A DNA stretch of 21,781 bases from UBA1563 sp041667115 (GTDB lineage Bacteria; Bacteroidota; Ignavibacteria; Ignavibacteriales; Ignavibacteriaceae), in assembly GCA_041667115.1 (NCBI GenBank), contig JBAYFO010000062.1, positions 1-21,781 of the forward strand. Direction: 5' to 3'. A model generated the notes under the pieces. It saw only the letters and a list, made by a program, of their open reading frames with translations. It searched no databases and had not been told where the DNA came from. This document shows, piece by piece, positions 9,250 through 15,793 of this stretch. The position numbers were made by a program, and so were the translations under genes. The stretch's first letter is position 1, and every line of letters starts with the position of its first letter.

Positions 9250-10404
9250 TTGAAAAAGATTTTATTTATTACCCCTATAATTCCTTCATACAGAGTTTGG
9301 TTATATAAAAAATTAAATTTAATTCCTAGTTGGGACTTTATAGCAATTCATGGTAGGGAAATGAATCAAACTTTCCCTAAAGATGTTGGGCATATAACGT
9401 CTTTTAATAATATCATAGTTAAAAATTATTATCTAAATTTGAAAGGAATTCCAATCTGTTTTCAAATGAATATGGGCCAAATATATAGATTAAAGCCGGA
9501 TATTATTGTTATTCTTGATAACATTAAGATTATAAGTAATGTATTCATCTATATATTATCTTTTTTCCTTGACTTTAAAATAATTTACTATACACATGGT
9601 CTAAATAATGGGGAGTTTACATCGCAGAAGGGGATTGTTTCAAAAGTTACGGAACTGCTAAGAAGTTTCTTTTTAAGAAAAAGTACGGCAATTATTGCTT
9701 ATACATCAAAAGTGAACGATTATTTGGTAGGACAAAAAAAAATATGCCAAGAGAAGATTTTCACTGCTTCAAATACTTTAGATACCGAATTATTGGTAAC
9801 AGAGCTGAGGAATGTAAGCAATACGGATACAGAAAAACTCACTAAAGCTTTGGACATAGAGGATAAATTTGTTATTTGCTTTTTAGGACGATTAACTCCT
9901 CAAAAAAATATAAAACTATTTATCGATGTTATTAAAAAATTACAAAATAATTATTCAGTGAGCGGAATTATTATTGGTGATGGGCCGCTAATAACATGGT
10001 GTAAAAAATACACTAATGACAATAACATAACAGATATACATATTGTTGGTGAAAAAAGTGGATTGGAATTAGCTTGTTACTTAAAGTTAGCTCATTTAAT
10101 GTTCCTACCACAGCATGTAGGACTTGCAATAGTGCATTCATTTATTGCGAATATTCCTTTTATAACAGGTAAAGCAACAAACCATGGTCCAGAAATTGAA
10201 TATCTGATGAATGGATATAATGGGATTTTAGTAAACCATCCAACAATTGATAATTTTGCTTACGAGGTTGGAAAATTAATTATTAATAAAAGTCAATTAA
10301 TGGAAATGTCGAACGCAGCATTTGAGACGGCTCAAAATAGATGTAATTCATCTCAAATGATAAAAGCTTTTAAAGATGCTGTGGATTATTCGATTTTGAA
10401 TTGA
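9250..10404 (+). CDS. Glycosyltransferase family 4 with altered EX7E motif
   Basis: A 384-residue GT-B protein whose TTG start lies directly after the preceding TAA; no nearby in-frame ATG gives the full MKKILFITPIIPSYR N-terminus, so TTG is chosen. The LGRLTPQKNIK linker and a G-D-G-P-L motif identify GT4. The donor-site region reads FLPQHVGLAIVHSF (285-298), so both glutamates of the usual EX7E are replaced, by Q288 and H296. A P-x-x-V-G-L-x-x-x-H/D-S-F variant is known in a GT4 subgroup, so this is probably a natural variant rather than a dead enzyme. Hydrophobic residues around 95-110 may dock on the membrane. The gene is very AT-rich. It probably transfers one sugar in the repeat unit. 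Confidence 0.82.
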   Translation: MKKILFITPIIPSYRVWLYKKLNLIPSWDFIAIHGREMNQTFPKDVGHITSFNNIIVKNYYLNLKGIPICFQMNMGQIYRLKPDIIVILDNIKIISNVFIYILSFFLDFKIIYYTHGLNNGEFTSQKGIVSKVTELLRSFFLRKSTAIIAYTSKVNDYLVGQKKICQEKIFTASNTLDTELLVTELRNVSNTDTEKLTKALDIEDKFVICFLGRLTPQKNIKLFIDVIKKLQNNYSVSGIIIGDGPLITWCKKYTNDNNITDIHIVGEKSGLELACYLKLAHLMFLPQHVGLAIVHSFIANIPFITGKATNHGPEIEYLMNGYNGILVNHPTIDNFAYEVGKLIINKSQLMEMSNAAFETAQNRCNSSQMIKAFKDAVDYSILN

Positions 10405-10464
10405 GATTTAGTCCTTTTTAATTTTCATAAATTTATAAATTCTTAAAATTTATTGTATACTAAA

Positions 10465-11268
10465 ATGGAATTATCAATAGTAATCGTAACTTATAATTCA
10501 GCTGATATAATTGCAGAGACTCTTCGTTCTATAATAAATAATTTAGTTAATATAGAATACGAAATTATAATAGTTGATAATAATTCCAGTGATAATACAT
10601 TAGAGTTATTAGCCAATTTTAAGAATACTCTAATTACAATAATAAAAAATAAACACAATGTAGGATTTGCAAAAGCTAATAATATTGCTTTTAAAAAATG
10701 CCATGGGAATTATATACTCATATTAAATCCAGATATAATATTTAAAATAAAAACCGATCTAAATATTTTAATAAATAAGTTAGACAGAAATGTAAATGCA
10801 GCAATTGCCGCCCCAAAATTGATTTATGAAAATGGGTTGACACAAGAATCAGCAAGAAATTTTCCAAGTCCATTGGGAATAATTATTAGAGGGTTTAACC
10901 TTGAAAAATACTTTGTCAAATATAAATTTTATAAAAAATTTTTACTTTTGGATAGTAATGAGAATCACGTGCGAGAAGTCGATTGGGTGATTGGCGCTTT
11001 TATTTTGATAAAAAAAGATTTGTTGATGAAATTTAATTATTTCGATGAAAAATATTTTATGTACTATGAAGATGCAGATTTGTGTTTACGTTTATTGAAA
11101 AATGGTTATAAAACTCTATATGTTCCCACTATCTCTATAACTCATAAATATAAACGTGAAAGTGCAAAGAAACTATTTTCTGTTTTAAAAATGCATCATA
11201 TTAAAAGTATTCTAAGATTTTTTATTAAACACTCGGGCTATTTATTTTTTAAGAGTGGACACACCTAA
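10465..11268 (+). CDS. Glycosyltransferase family 2 (GT-A), rhamnosyltransferase-like
   Basis: A 267-residue GT2 enzyme. MELSIVIVTYNS opens the GT-A fold, VDNNSSDNT carries the first acidic binding site, NVGFAKANN and LILNPDI the second acidic motif, and VDWVIGAFILIKKDL followed by FDEKYFMYYEDADLCLRL is the acceptor/catalytic block, a form typical of dTDP-rhamnosyl and related transferases. An in-frame TTG at 10453 would add four residues, but ATG 10465 coincides with the usual start of the family. Base composition is the most AT-rich of the window (the line 10501-10560 has 15 G or C of 60). The gene is about 60 bases after the GT4, probably in the same transcript. rfbC downstream fits a rhamnose-type donor. 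Confidence 0.86.
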   Translation: MELSIVIVTYNSADIIAETLRSIINNLVNIEYEIIIVDNNSSDNTLELLANFKNTLITIIKNKHNVGFAKANNIAFKKCHGNYILILNPDIIFKIKTDLNILINKLDRNVNAAIAAPKLIYENGLTQESARNFPSPLGIIIRGFNLEKYFVKYKFYKKFLLLDSNENHVREVDWVIGAFILIKKDLLMKFNYFDEKYFMYYEDADLCLRLLKNGYKTLYVPTISITHKYKRESAKKLFSVLKMHHIKSILRFFIKHSGYLFFKSGHT

Positions 11269-11494
11269 TTGTATATGTATAGTCCTTATAGAATCAGCAA
11301 CAAGAATAATGATAATATGGTGAATGAAAAGCTATGACCGATAGTCCAGACAAATTATTAAAGCAATAGAAAGGAGTTGGATAATAAAACCGGACAGCGG
11401 ATCTTAGAAAATCAAGCTTGGGGAAAAATTGTGTTACAATATTGAAATGTAATTGTACCAAATGACAAATAATATACAGTAATAATTTAGAAAA
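11269..11494. other. Intergenic spacer before rfbC with an orphan ribosome site
   Basis: About 225 bases between the last GT2 and rfbC. It contains AAAGGAG (11370-11376), a good Shine-Dalgarno sequence not followed by an ATG; a frame through it runs on to a TGA at 11443-11445, giving about 22 codons after a TTG at 11377. This could be the remnant of a deleted gene, but no family is recognisable. No clear promoter or terminator is seen. Confidence 0.35.
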
Positions 11495-12043
11495 ATGAAA
11501 ATTGAAAAAACCTCAATTGAGGAAGTGAAAATACTTTATCCTAATGTGTATAACGATGAGAGAGGCTATTTCTTTGAATCGTTTCAAGCCGAAAAATATA
11601 AAGAGATATTGGGTGAAGTTTCATTTTTTCAAGATAATATTTCTTTTTCAGAAAAAGGAACAGTCCGCGGGCTACATTATCAAGTTGGAGAGTTTGCCCA
11701 AGGAAAGCTTTGTCAGGTACCCCATGGAAAAGTATTAGATGTTGCGGTAGATATTCGCTTTGGGTATTCTTCATTTGGTAAATATGTCGCAATAGAACTT
11801 TCTGAAGAAAACCATGCACAATTGTGGATACCACCGGGGTTTGCTCACGGATTTGCAGTGTTATCAGACACTGCGCTTTTTTCTTATAAATGTAGCTCTC
11901 CTTATCATAAGCCAAGTGAACGTTCAATTCGGTATAATGATCCGGATTTGAATATTTCATGGAATGTTAATTCACCAATTGTTTCCTTAAAAGATATGCA
12001 AGGGAAATTATTTCGGGAAATCGAAAGAGATTTTATCTATTAA
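11495..12043 (+). CDS. rfbC: dTDP-4-dehydrorhamnose 3,5-epimerase
   Basis: A 182-residue cupin enzyme that epimerises C3 and C5 of dTDP-4-keto-6-deoxy-glucose to the L-rhamno form, the third step of dTDP-L-rhamnose synthesis. The catalytic base H61 is in VRGLHYQ, the acid Y131 in FSYKCSSPY, and PHGKVLDVAVDIR (76-88) and WIPPGFAHGF (111-120) are signature blocks. Length is exactly normal for RmlC (about 180-185). The N-terminal D-E-R-G-Y-F-F-E substrate strand is present. rfbA, rfbB and rfbD, which normally accompany it, are absent from this window. The start has no strong ribosome site. Twenty-four bases separate its stop from the next gene. A related 3-epimerase role for another deoxysugar is possible, but the motifs fit RmlC well. 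Confidence 0.92.
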   Translation: MKIEKTSIEEVKILYPNVYNDERGYFFESFQAEKYKEILGEVSFFQDNISFSEKGTVRGLHYQVGEFAQGKLCQVPHGKVLDVAVDIRFGYSSFGKYVAIELSEENHAQLWIPPGFAHGFAVLSDTALFSYKCSSPYHKPSERSIRYNDPDLNISWNVNSPIVSLKDMQGKLFREIERDFIY

Positions 12044-12067
12044 AAGTGACGTATACAAAAACAAATA

Positions 12068-13468
12068 ATGCAAATACAACGAAATTCAATACGGTTTTTA
12101 AGATATACAACTGATTTTTTCTGTGTAACGATTTCTTTTTTTATCAGTTTGTACTTTTCACAAATTGTTGAAGAACCCTCCTTTACTCTTAATGAAAACT
12201 TTCTGTTCTTTTTACTTCTGGGGACGTGGTTTGTAACTGCCAATTCATTGGGGGTCTACGATGAATTCCGGTCAAGGAATTTTAGTTATGAATTAATAAC
12301 CATTATAAAATCAACTTTAGTACAATTAATTATTTCAATAGTTCTTTTATTTGTAATTAAAGAAATTTATATAAAAAGGAGTTTTGTTTTTTATTACGCG
12401 TTTTTATTAATGTTTACCTTATCCCTAAATAAATTCATAGTCAGAAAATACTTTAACTATTTAAGAAGAAAAGGAAGAAATCTTAGGACCATTTTAATTG
12501 TAGGTGCCGGCGAAGTAGGACAAAATTTCTACAATTCAATCCGCACAAATCCCCATTTCGGATATAAGTTAGTCGGTTTTTTGGATGATAACATTAAAGT
12601 TTTATTAAACGGCAAATACCTTGGCAAGATAGATCAGCTTGAGCACGTCTTAAATACAAAACCTGTAAATGATGTAATAATAGCGCTGCCAAATTACGCC
12701 ACCGAGAAATTGGATTGGGTTATTTCGGTTTGTGAGAACAGTACTGCGAAGGTGAGGATCATTCCCGATTATTTTAAGTATTTATCGGAACGTTTTGAAG
12801 TTACAATTTTTGATAAATTTCCTCTTATAACTGTTAGAACCGATAAGATAAATGAATTTAGCTGGAGAATGTTGAAGCGTGGTTTTGATTTTGTTTTTGC
12901 TTTTTATTTGTTTGTTTTAATCTTCTCATGGTTGTTTCCCTTAATCGCAATTGGGATAAAACTGACTTCTAAAGGTCCTATTTTCTTTAAGCATGAAAGA
13001 TGGGGAAGAAATAACAGGCGGTTTATCACCTATAAATTCAGGTCGATGGTGATGGAGAGCGAAGAAGTTGATGCAACAGGAAAATATAAACAAGCTACGA
13101 AGAACGACGAGAGAATAACTAAATTTGGCGCCTTTTTAAGAAAAACAAATTTTGACGAACTACCCCAGTTCTGGAATGTTCTTATGAGTGATATGTCGGT
13201 TGTTGGTCCCAGACCGCACCCTACTCCATTAAATCTTGAGTCAAAAGATAAGATACGCTACTACCAGCTTAGGCATTTGGTAAAGCCGGGTGTTACGGGT
13301 TGGGCACAAATTAATGGATATAGAGGTGAAACCAAGGAACATTGGAAAATGCAAAAGAGAGTTGAGCATGACCTTTGGTACATAGAGCATTGGTCGTTCT
13401 TATTGGATCTTCAGATTATCACATTAACTATCTGGAATATGATTAAAGGGGATGAGAATGCCTACTAA
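12068..13468 (+). CDS. Undecaprenyl-phosphate sugar-1-phosphate transferase (WcaJ/WbaP type)
   Basis: A 466-residue polyprenyl glycosylphosphotransferase that starts repeat-unit synthesis by moving a hexose-1-phosphate (often glucose or galactose) to undecaprenyl phosphate. Four hydrophobic segments occupy roughly residues 10-125, a Rossmann-like domain follows with LIVGAGEVG (GAGEVG 146-151), then a fifth hydrophobic segment near 275-295 and the C-terminal bacterial sugar transferase domain. In this last domain TYKFRSM, the catalytic D363-E364 in NFDELPQFWNVLMSDMSVVGPRP and GWAQINGYRGE are all intact. The GWAQINGYRGET form matches the WcaJ-like (exopolysaccharide glucose phosphotransferase) subgroup. 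It is the last gene of the polysaccharide run and is followed by a terminator. Sugar specificity is not readable. Confidence 0.9.
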   Translation: MQIQRNSIRFLRYTTDFFCVTISFFISLYFSQIVEEPSFTLNENFLFFLLLGTWFVTANSLGVYDEFRSRNFSYELITIIKSTLVQLIISIVLLFVIKEIYIKRSFVFYYAFLLMFTLSLNKFIVRKYFNYLRRKGRNLRTILIVGAGEVGQNFYNSIRTNPHFGYKLVGFLDDNIKVLLNGKYLGKIDQLEHVLNTKPVNDVIIALPNYATEKLDWVISVCENSTAKVRIIPDYFKYLSERFEVTIFDKFPLITVRTDKINEFSWRMLKRGFDFVFAFYLFVLIFSWLFPLIAIGIKLTSKGPIFFKHERWGRNNRRFITYKFRSMVMESEEVDATGKYKQATKNDERITKFGAFLRKTNFDELPQFWNVLMSDMSVVGPRPHPTPLNLESKDKIRYYQLRHLVKPGVTGWAQINGYRGETKEHWKMQKRVEHDLWYIEHWSFLLDLQIITLTIWNMIKGDENAY

Positions 13469-13477
13469 AATAATTAC

Positions 13478-13505
13478 GAATTAGGAATGTGGAATTAGGA
13501 ATGAA
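13478..13505. repeat. GAATTAG-type heptamer repeat, four units
   Basis: GAATTAG GAATGTG GAATTAG GAATGAA read as four successive 7-base units, with GAATTAGGAAT recurring exactly 14 bases apart (13478 and 13492). The same GAATTAG unit occurs again at 15545-15599. It lies just after the end of the sugar transferase gene. Confidence 0.75.
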
Positions 13506-13517
13506 GAAAAATAGATT

Positions 13518-13539
13518 TCCCACGAAAGTGGGATTTTTT
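13518..13539 (+). terminator. Rho-independent terminator after the polysaccharide run
   Basis: CCCAC (13519-13523) pairs with GTGGG (13528-13532) around a GAAA tetraloop, extended by a T-A pair, followed by six T (13534-13539). It lies 50 bases after the WcaJ-like stop and would end the polysaccharide transcript. Confidence 0.85.
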
Positions 13540-13600
13540 GTTTATTGTAATTTGGTTTTAATCTTTGGATACTATTTTAATAACTCACGTTACGCAAATT

Positions 13601-13680
13601 CGTAGGTCGAAACTCTGTTTCGACAGATAAATGAACGAAATAACATAAAACACGTAGGCGATTCAGAGAATCGCCTTACG
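13601..13680. repeat. Pair of palindromic hairpin repeats with a shared CGTAGG edge
   Basis: Unit one pairs GTCGAAAC (13606-13613) with GTTTCGAC (13617-13624) around TCT. Unit two pairs GGCGATTC (13657-13664) with GAATCGCC (13668-13675) around AGA, with flanking CGTA and TACG pairing after a one-base bulge. Both units carry CGTAGG at the left, and unit two in reverse complement aligns with unit one including the TCT loop, so they look like two diverged, oppositely oriented copies of one repeat family. There is no T run, so they are not simple terminators. Confidence 0.7.
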
Positions 13681-13690
13681 GTTCCATCTT

Positions 13691-13720
13691 TTTGCATAAG
13701 GTGACTTAATACTATATTTG
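13691..13720 (+). promoter_or_regulatory. Bacteroidota-type promoter for the Wzi-like gene
   Basis: TTTG (13691-13694), an 18-base spacer and TATATTTG (13713-13720) match the Bacteroidota -33 TTTG / -7 TAnnTTTG consensus. The expected start of transcription would be about 20 bases before the ATG at 13747. Confidence 0.55.
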
Positions 13721-13746
13721 CTTCATAAAAAAAAAGAAAAAATGAT

Positions 13747-15543
13747 ATGAAAAAAAATGTAATCTTAGCGCTTGTTATTTTTCTATTGCAAGTTCCATCG
13801 TTTGGGCAAGCTGTTTTTGAACCGGGAACATCGGATGGAGTTTATGAATTCCTTGAGAGGATGAGTCTGAAGAGAATAATTACTAGCAATGAATTTCAAA
13901 AGCCGTTGACTAGGAAGGAGATTGGGGAGTATCTGGAGGAAGTAGTCAGAAGTCAGAAGTCAGAAGTCAGTGGGCAGTCGGCAGTCGGCAGTGGGCAGTC
14001 GGTAGAGAGCAGTGGGCAGTCGGCAGAGAGCAGTCGGCAGTCGGCAGAGAGCAGTCGGCAGTCGGCAGTTGACAGCCGGCAGTTAGCAGTTGGCAGTGGT
14101 AAGAATTTGACGGAGCTGGAAAAGGAGGAGTTGGAGTGGTATAAAAAAGAATATTATGATGAAATGAATCCGGTGAATGAAAATTATGTAAGCGATTTGA
14201 AAGACGGGTTAATAAACTCATCAATTGAAAGAAGAGTAAGACCTTTTTATTACCGGGATACATTGTTTACCTATTCCTTTTCTCCATCGCTACTTGTTAC
14301 ATCGGGGAGCAAAGCCGGTGAAAGTTATTTTAAACGTTCGTGGGGATTTAAGATGTATGGGGAGATCAATAAAAATTTTGGTTTCAGTCTCGGCTTTTTA
14401 GAGAATCTCGAAAAAGGAAAAACCGTAGATGTTAAAAAACAATTAACGAATGAAACCGGCGCTGTTTTAAGTCAGAGTGAGAACAACAGTATTGAATTCA
14501 GCGAAACTACAGGCTCTATTCTCTATGGAAATAGCTGGATTACAACAGGTTTAACAAAAGAATTTTTTACTTTAGGAAGCGGTTACCGCTCCCAATTAGT
14601 TTTATCAGCAAAAGCTCCTTCATTTCCTTCGCTATATTTTAGATTAACTCCCGCGAAGTGGTTTACTTATTATTTTATGCATGGATGGCTGCTCTCGAGA
14701 GTAACTGATAGTCTTGCTACTTATAGAACAAATTTCAATGATAATCCCAGAACGATAGAGCGGGAAAAATATTTTGTAATGCATGCGCTTCAAATTAAAC
14801 CGGTTGAAAATTTTTCTTTCACGGTTGGAGAGACGATGATGTACAGCGATAAGTCTCCTTATTTAGGGTACTTCATCCCGTTTTTATTTTACCGTTCGGT
14901 AGATCATGCTATTACTTATGGCGGTGCGGAAAGCGGGAATAATGGTTCCATTTTTATTGACTGGAATTATTATCATCCGTTAGGATTTAAACTTTACGGT
15001 TCTGCTTTTCTAGATGAATTTTCTTTAACCAGATTTCTAAAAGGGGAAGCAGATAGAAATCAATTCGGGTATACTATTGGCGGTGCAATGTACAATTTAG
15101 GCTTACCCGGTTTGATGACAAGATTGGAATATACAAAGATACTTCCGTGGGTCTATTCAAATTGGATACCGACTCAAACTTACGAAAACGCAAATTATTT
15201 ACTCGGACATTATATCGGGCAGAATGCAGACCAGATTTATTTGCAATTGGATTACCGGTTTAGAAGAGGATTGGAAACTAAATTCTGGGGTGAACATATC
15301 CGTCGCGGTGGGATGAGCGCCATCGCTAATCAATATGAATTACCCGGCGAGGCTTTTCTCTACGGCTTAAGGCGAAATGAAACGAACATCGGATTAGAAG
15401 TTAGTTATGAATACTTGCATGATCTGTTTGGTAAAATCTATTATCAATATTCTTACGTTACCGAGGAAGATATTACAAGAACGCCTGCCTGGCAGCTTGG
15501 AGTGAATCATGCGTTTGGTGTTTCGGTGCAGTATGGGCTGTAA
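13747..15543 (+). CDS. Wzi-like capsule-assembly outer-membrane beta-barrel protein
   Basis: A 598-residue protein with a clear signal peptide (MKKNV, hydrophobic core, cleavage near S-F-G-Q-A at about residue 22). The C-terminal 400 residues alternate hydrophobic and polar residues with many aromatic residues, as in an outer-membrane barrel. Segments such as F-x-x-G-E-x-M-M-Y, NNGSIFIDWNYYHP, and LGHYIGQNADQIYLQLDYR (near the C-terminus) resemble the Caps_assemb_Wzi family, which helps attach capsule or exopolysaccharide to the cell surface. Placement right after the polysaccharide locus supports that. Residues about 67-118 are an S-G/R-Q-S-A-x-x repeat with 7-residue period, encoded by 22 heptanucleotide units and absent from normal family members as far as known; it appears to be an insertion in a linker after the N-terminal helical part. 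The family call is moderately sure. Confidence 0.7.
   Translation: MKKNVILALVIFLLQVPSFGQAVFEPGTSDGVYEFLERMSLKRIITSNEFQKPLTRKEIGEYLEEVVRSQKSEVSGQSAVGSGQSVESSGQSAESSRQSAESSRQSAVDSRQLAVGSGKNLTELEKEELEWYKKEYYDEMNPVNENYVSDLKDGLINSSIERRVRPFYYRDTLFTYSFSPSLLVTSGSKAGESYFKRSWGFKMYGEINKNFGFSLGFLENLEKGKTVDVKKQLTNETGAVLSQSENNSIEFSETTGSILYGNSWITTGLTKEFFTLGSGYRSQLVLSAKAPSFPSLYFRLTPAKWFTYYFMHGWLLSRVTDSLATYRTNFNDNPRTIEREKYFVMHALQIKPVENFSFTVGETMMYSDKSPYLGYFIPFLFYRSVDHAITYGGAESGNNGSIFIDWNYYHPLGFKLYGSAFLDEFSLTRFLKGEADRNQFGYTIGGAMYNLGLPGLMTRLEYTKILPWVYSNWIPTQTYENANYLLGHYIGQNADQIYLQLDYRFRRGLETKFWGEHIRRGGMSAIANQYELPGEAFLYGLRRNETNIGLEVSYEYLHDLFGKIYYQYSYVTEEDITRTPAWQLGVNHAFGVSVQYGL
13947..14100 (+). repeat. Heptanucleotide tandem repeat (22 units, consensus CAGTCGG) inside the Wzi-like gene
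   Basis: Twenty-two uninterrupted 7-base units, 21 starting CAG and one TAG: three CAGAAGT, then CAGTGGG, CAGTCGG, CAGAGAG, CAGTTGA and similar variants, ending CAGTGGT. Total length 154 is exactly 22 x 7. Because 7 is not a multiple of 3, the peptide repeats every 21 bases, giving a 7-residue period rich in S, Q, G and A. All units avoid stops in the gene frame. Confidence 0.95.
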
Positions 15544-15544
15544 A

Positions 15545-15599
15545 GAATTAGGAATTTCGCCTGAGGCGAACGCAGCGAGAATTAGGAATTAGAAATTCC
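15545..15599. repeat. GAATTAG-type heptamers interrupted by a small hairpin
   Basis: GAATTAGGAATT occurs at 15545-15556 and again at 15579-15590, the latter followed by a degenerate AAATTCC unit. Between them TTCGCC (15556-15561) pairs with GGCGAA (15565-15570) around TGA. The left copy begins two bases after the Wzi-like stop codon. Confidence 0.7.
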
Positions 15600-15632
15600 C
15601 GCAGAACGGCTTATGAAATGGTCAGCGTTCAT

Positions 15633-15664
15633 CTGAAAACTGCCAACTGAAAATTGATAACTGA
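15633..15664 (-). repeat. CAG-type heptamer array in reverse orientation
   Basis: CTGAAAA CTGCCAA CTGAAAA TTGATAA CTGA: on the minus strand this reads as CAG/CAA-led 7-base units, the same class as the tract inside the Wzi-like gene but in opposite orientation and in noncoding DNA. Confidence 0.8.
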
Positions 15665-15690
15665 TTTAACCTTTTCTTAACGCAACATTG

Positions 15691-15721
15691 TTTGTGGTGA
15701 ATAATTTTTTTAGTAGTTTTG
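15691..15721 (+). promoter_or_regulatory. Bacteroidota-type promoter for the T9SS-sorted protein
   Basis: TTTG (15691-15694), a 19-base spacer and TAGTTTTG (15714-15721) match the TTTG-N19-TAnnTTTG consensus fully at the fixed bases. The gene starts about 70 bases further on. Confidence 0.6.
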
Positions 15722-15793
15722 CAATGAATTAGTTTTGAGCTTTTAACTCTGCTGTTGTTTTGGGAATAAATATCTTTATTACATAAAAACTAT

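Larger units (their letters stand above)
13469..13746. other. Repeat-rich intergenic region between polysaccharide locus and Wzi-like gene
   Basis: Contains, in order, two 14-base units of GAATTAG/GAATNNN heptamers (13478-13505), a terminator (13518-13539), two palindromic hairpins (13601-13680) and a Bacteroidota-type promoter (13691-13720). No gene is seen. Each element is listed separately. Confidence 0.7.
15544..15793. other. Intergenic region with repeats and a promoter, before the T9SS-sorted protein gene
   Basis: About 250 bases. It holds GAATTAG-type heptamers split by a short hairpin (15545-15599), a reverse-oriented CAG-type heptamer array (15633-15664) and a Bacteroidota-type promoter (15691-15721). 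No gene and no clear terminator for the Wzi-like gene were seen. Confidence 0.65.

Noticed and set aside
11377..11445. Short TTG-initiated frame after a good Shine-Dalgarno sequence before rfbC
   Set aside because: The ribosome site abuts the TTG with no spacing, and the 22-residue product is not recognisable; noted only as a possible gene remnant.
11541..11960. Minus-strand open frame of 139 codons opposite rfbC
   Set aside because: rfbC is certain in the other strand, and the reverse product has no recognisable family or start signals.
13947..14100. CRISPR-like array
   Set aside because: Unit length is 7 with no spacers, and no cas genes are present.
13967..14263. Open frame on the minus strand of the Wzi-like gene with a C-x-L-P-T-A-x repeat peptide
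   Set aside because: It exists because the heptamer tract has no stops on either strand; it has no ribosome site and lies wholly inside a well-supported gene.
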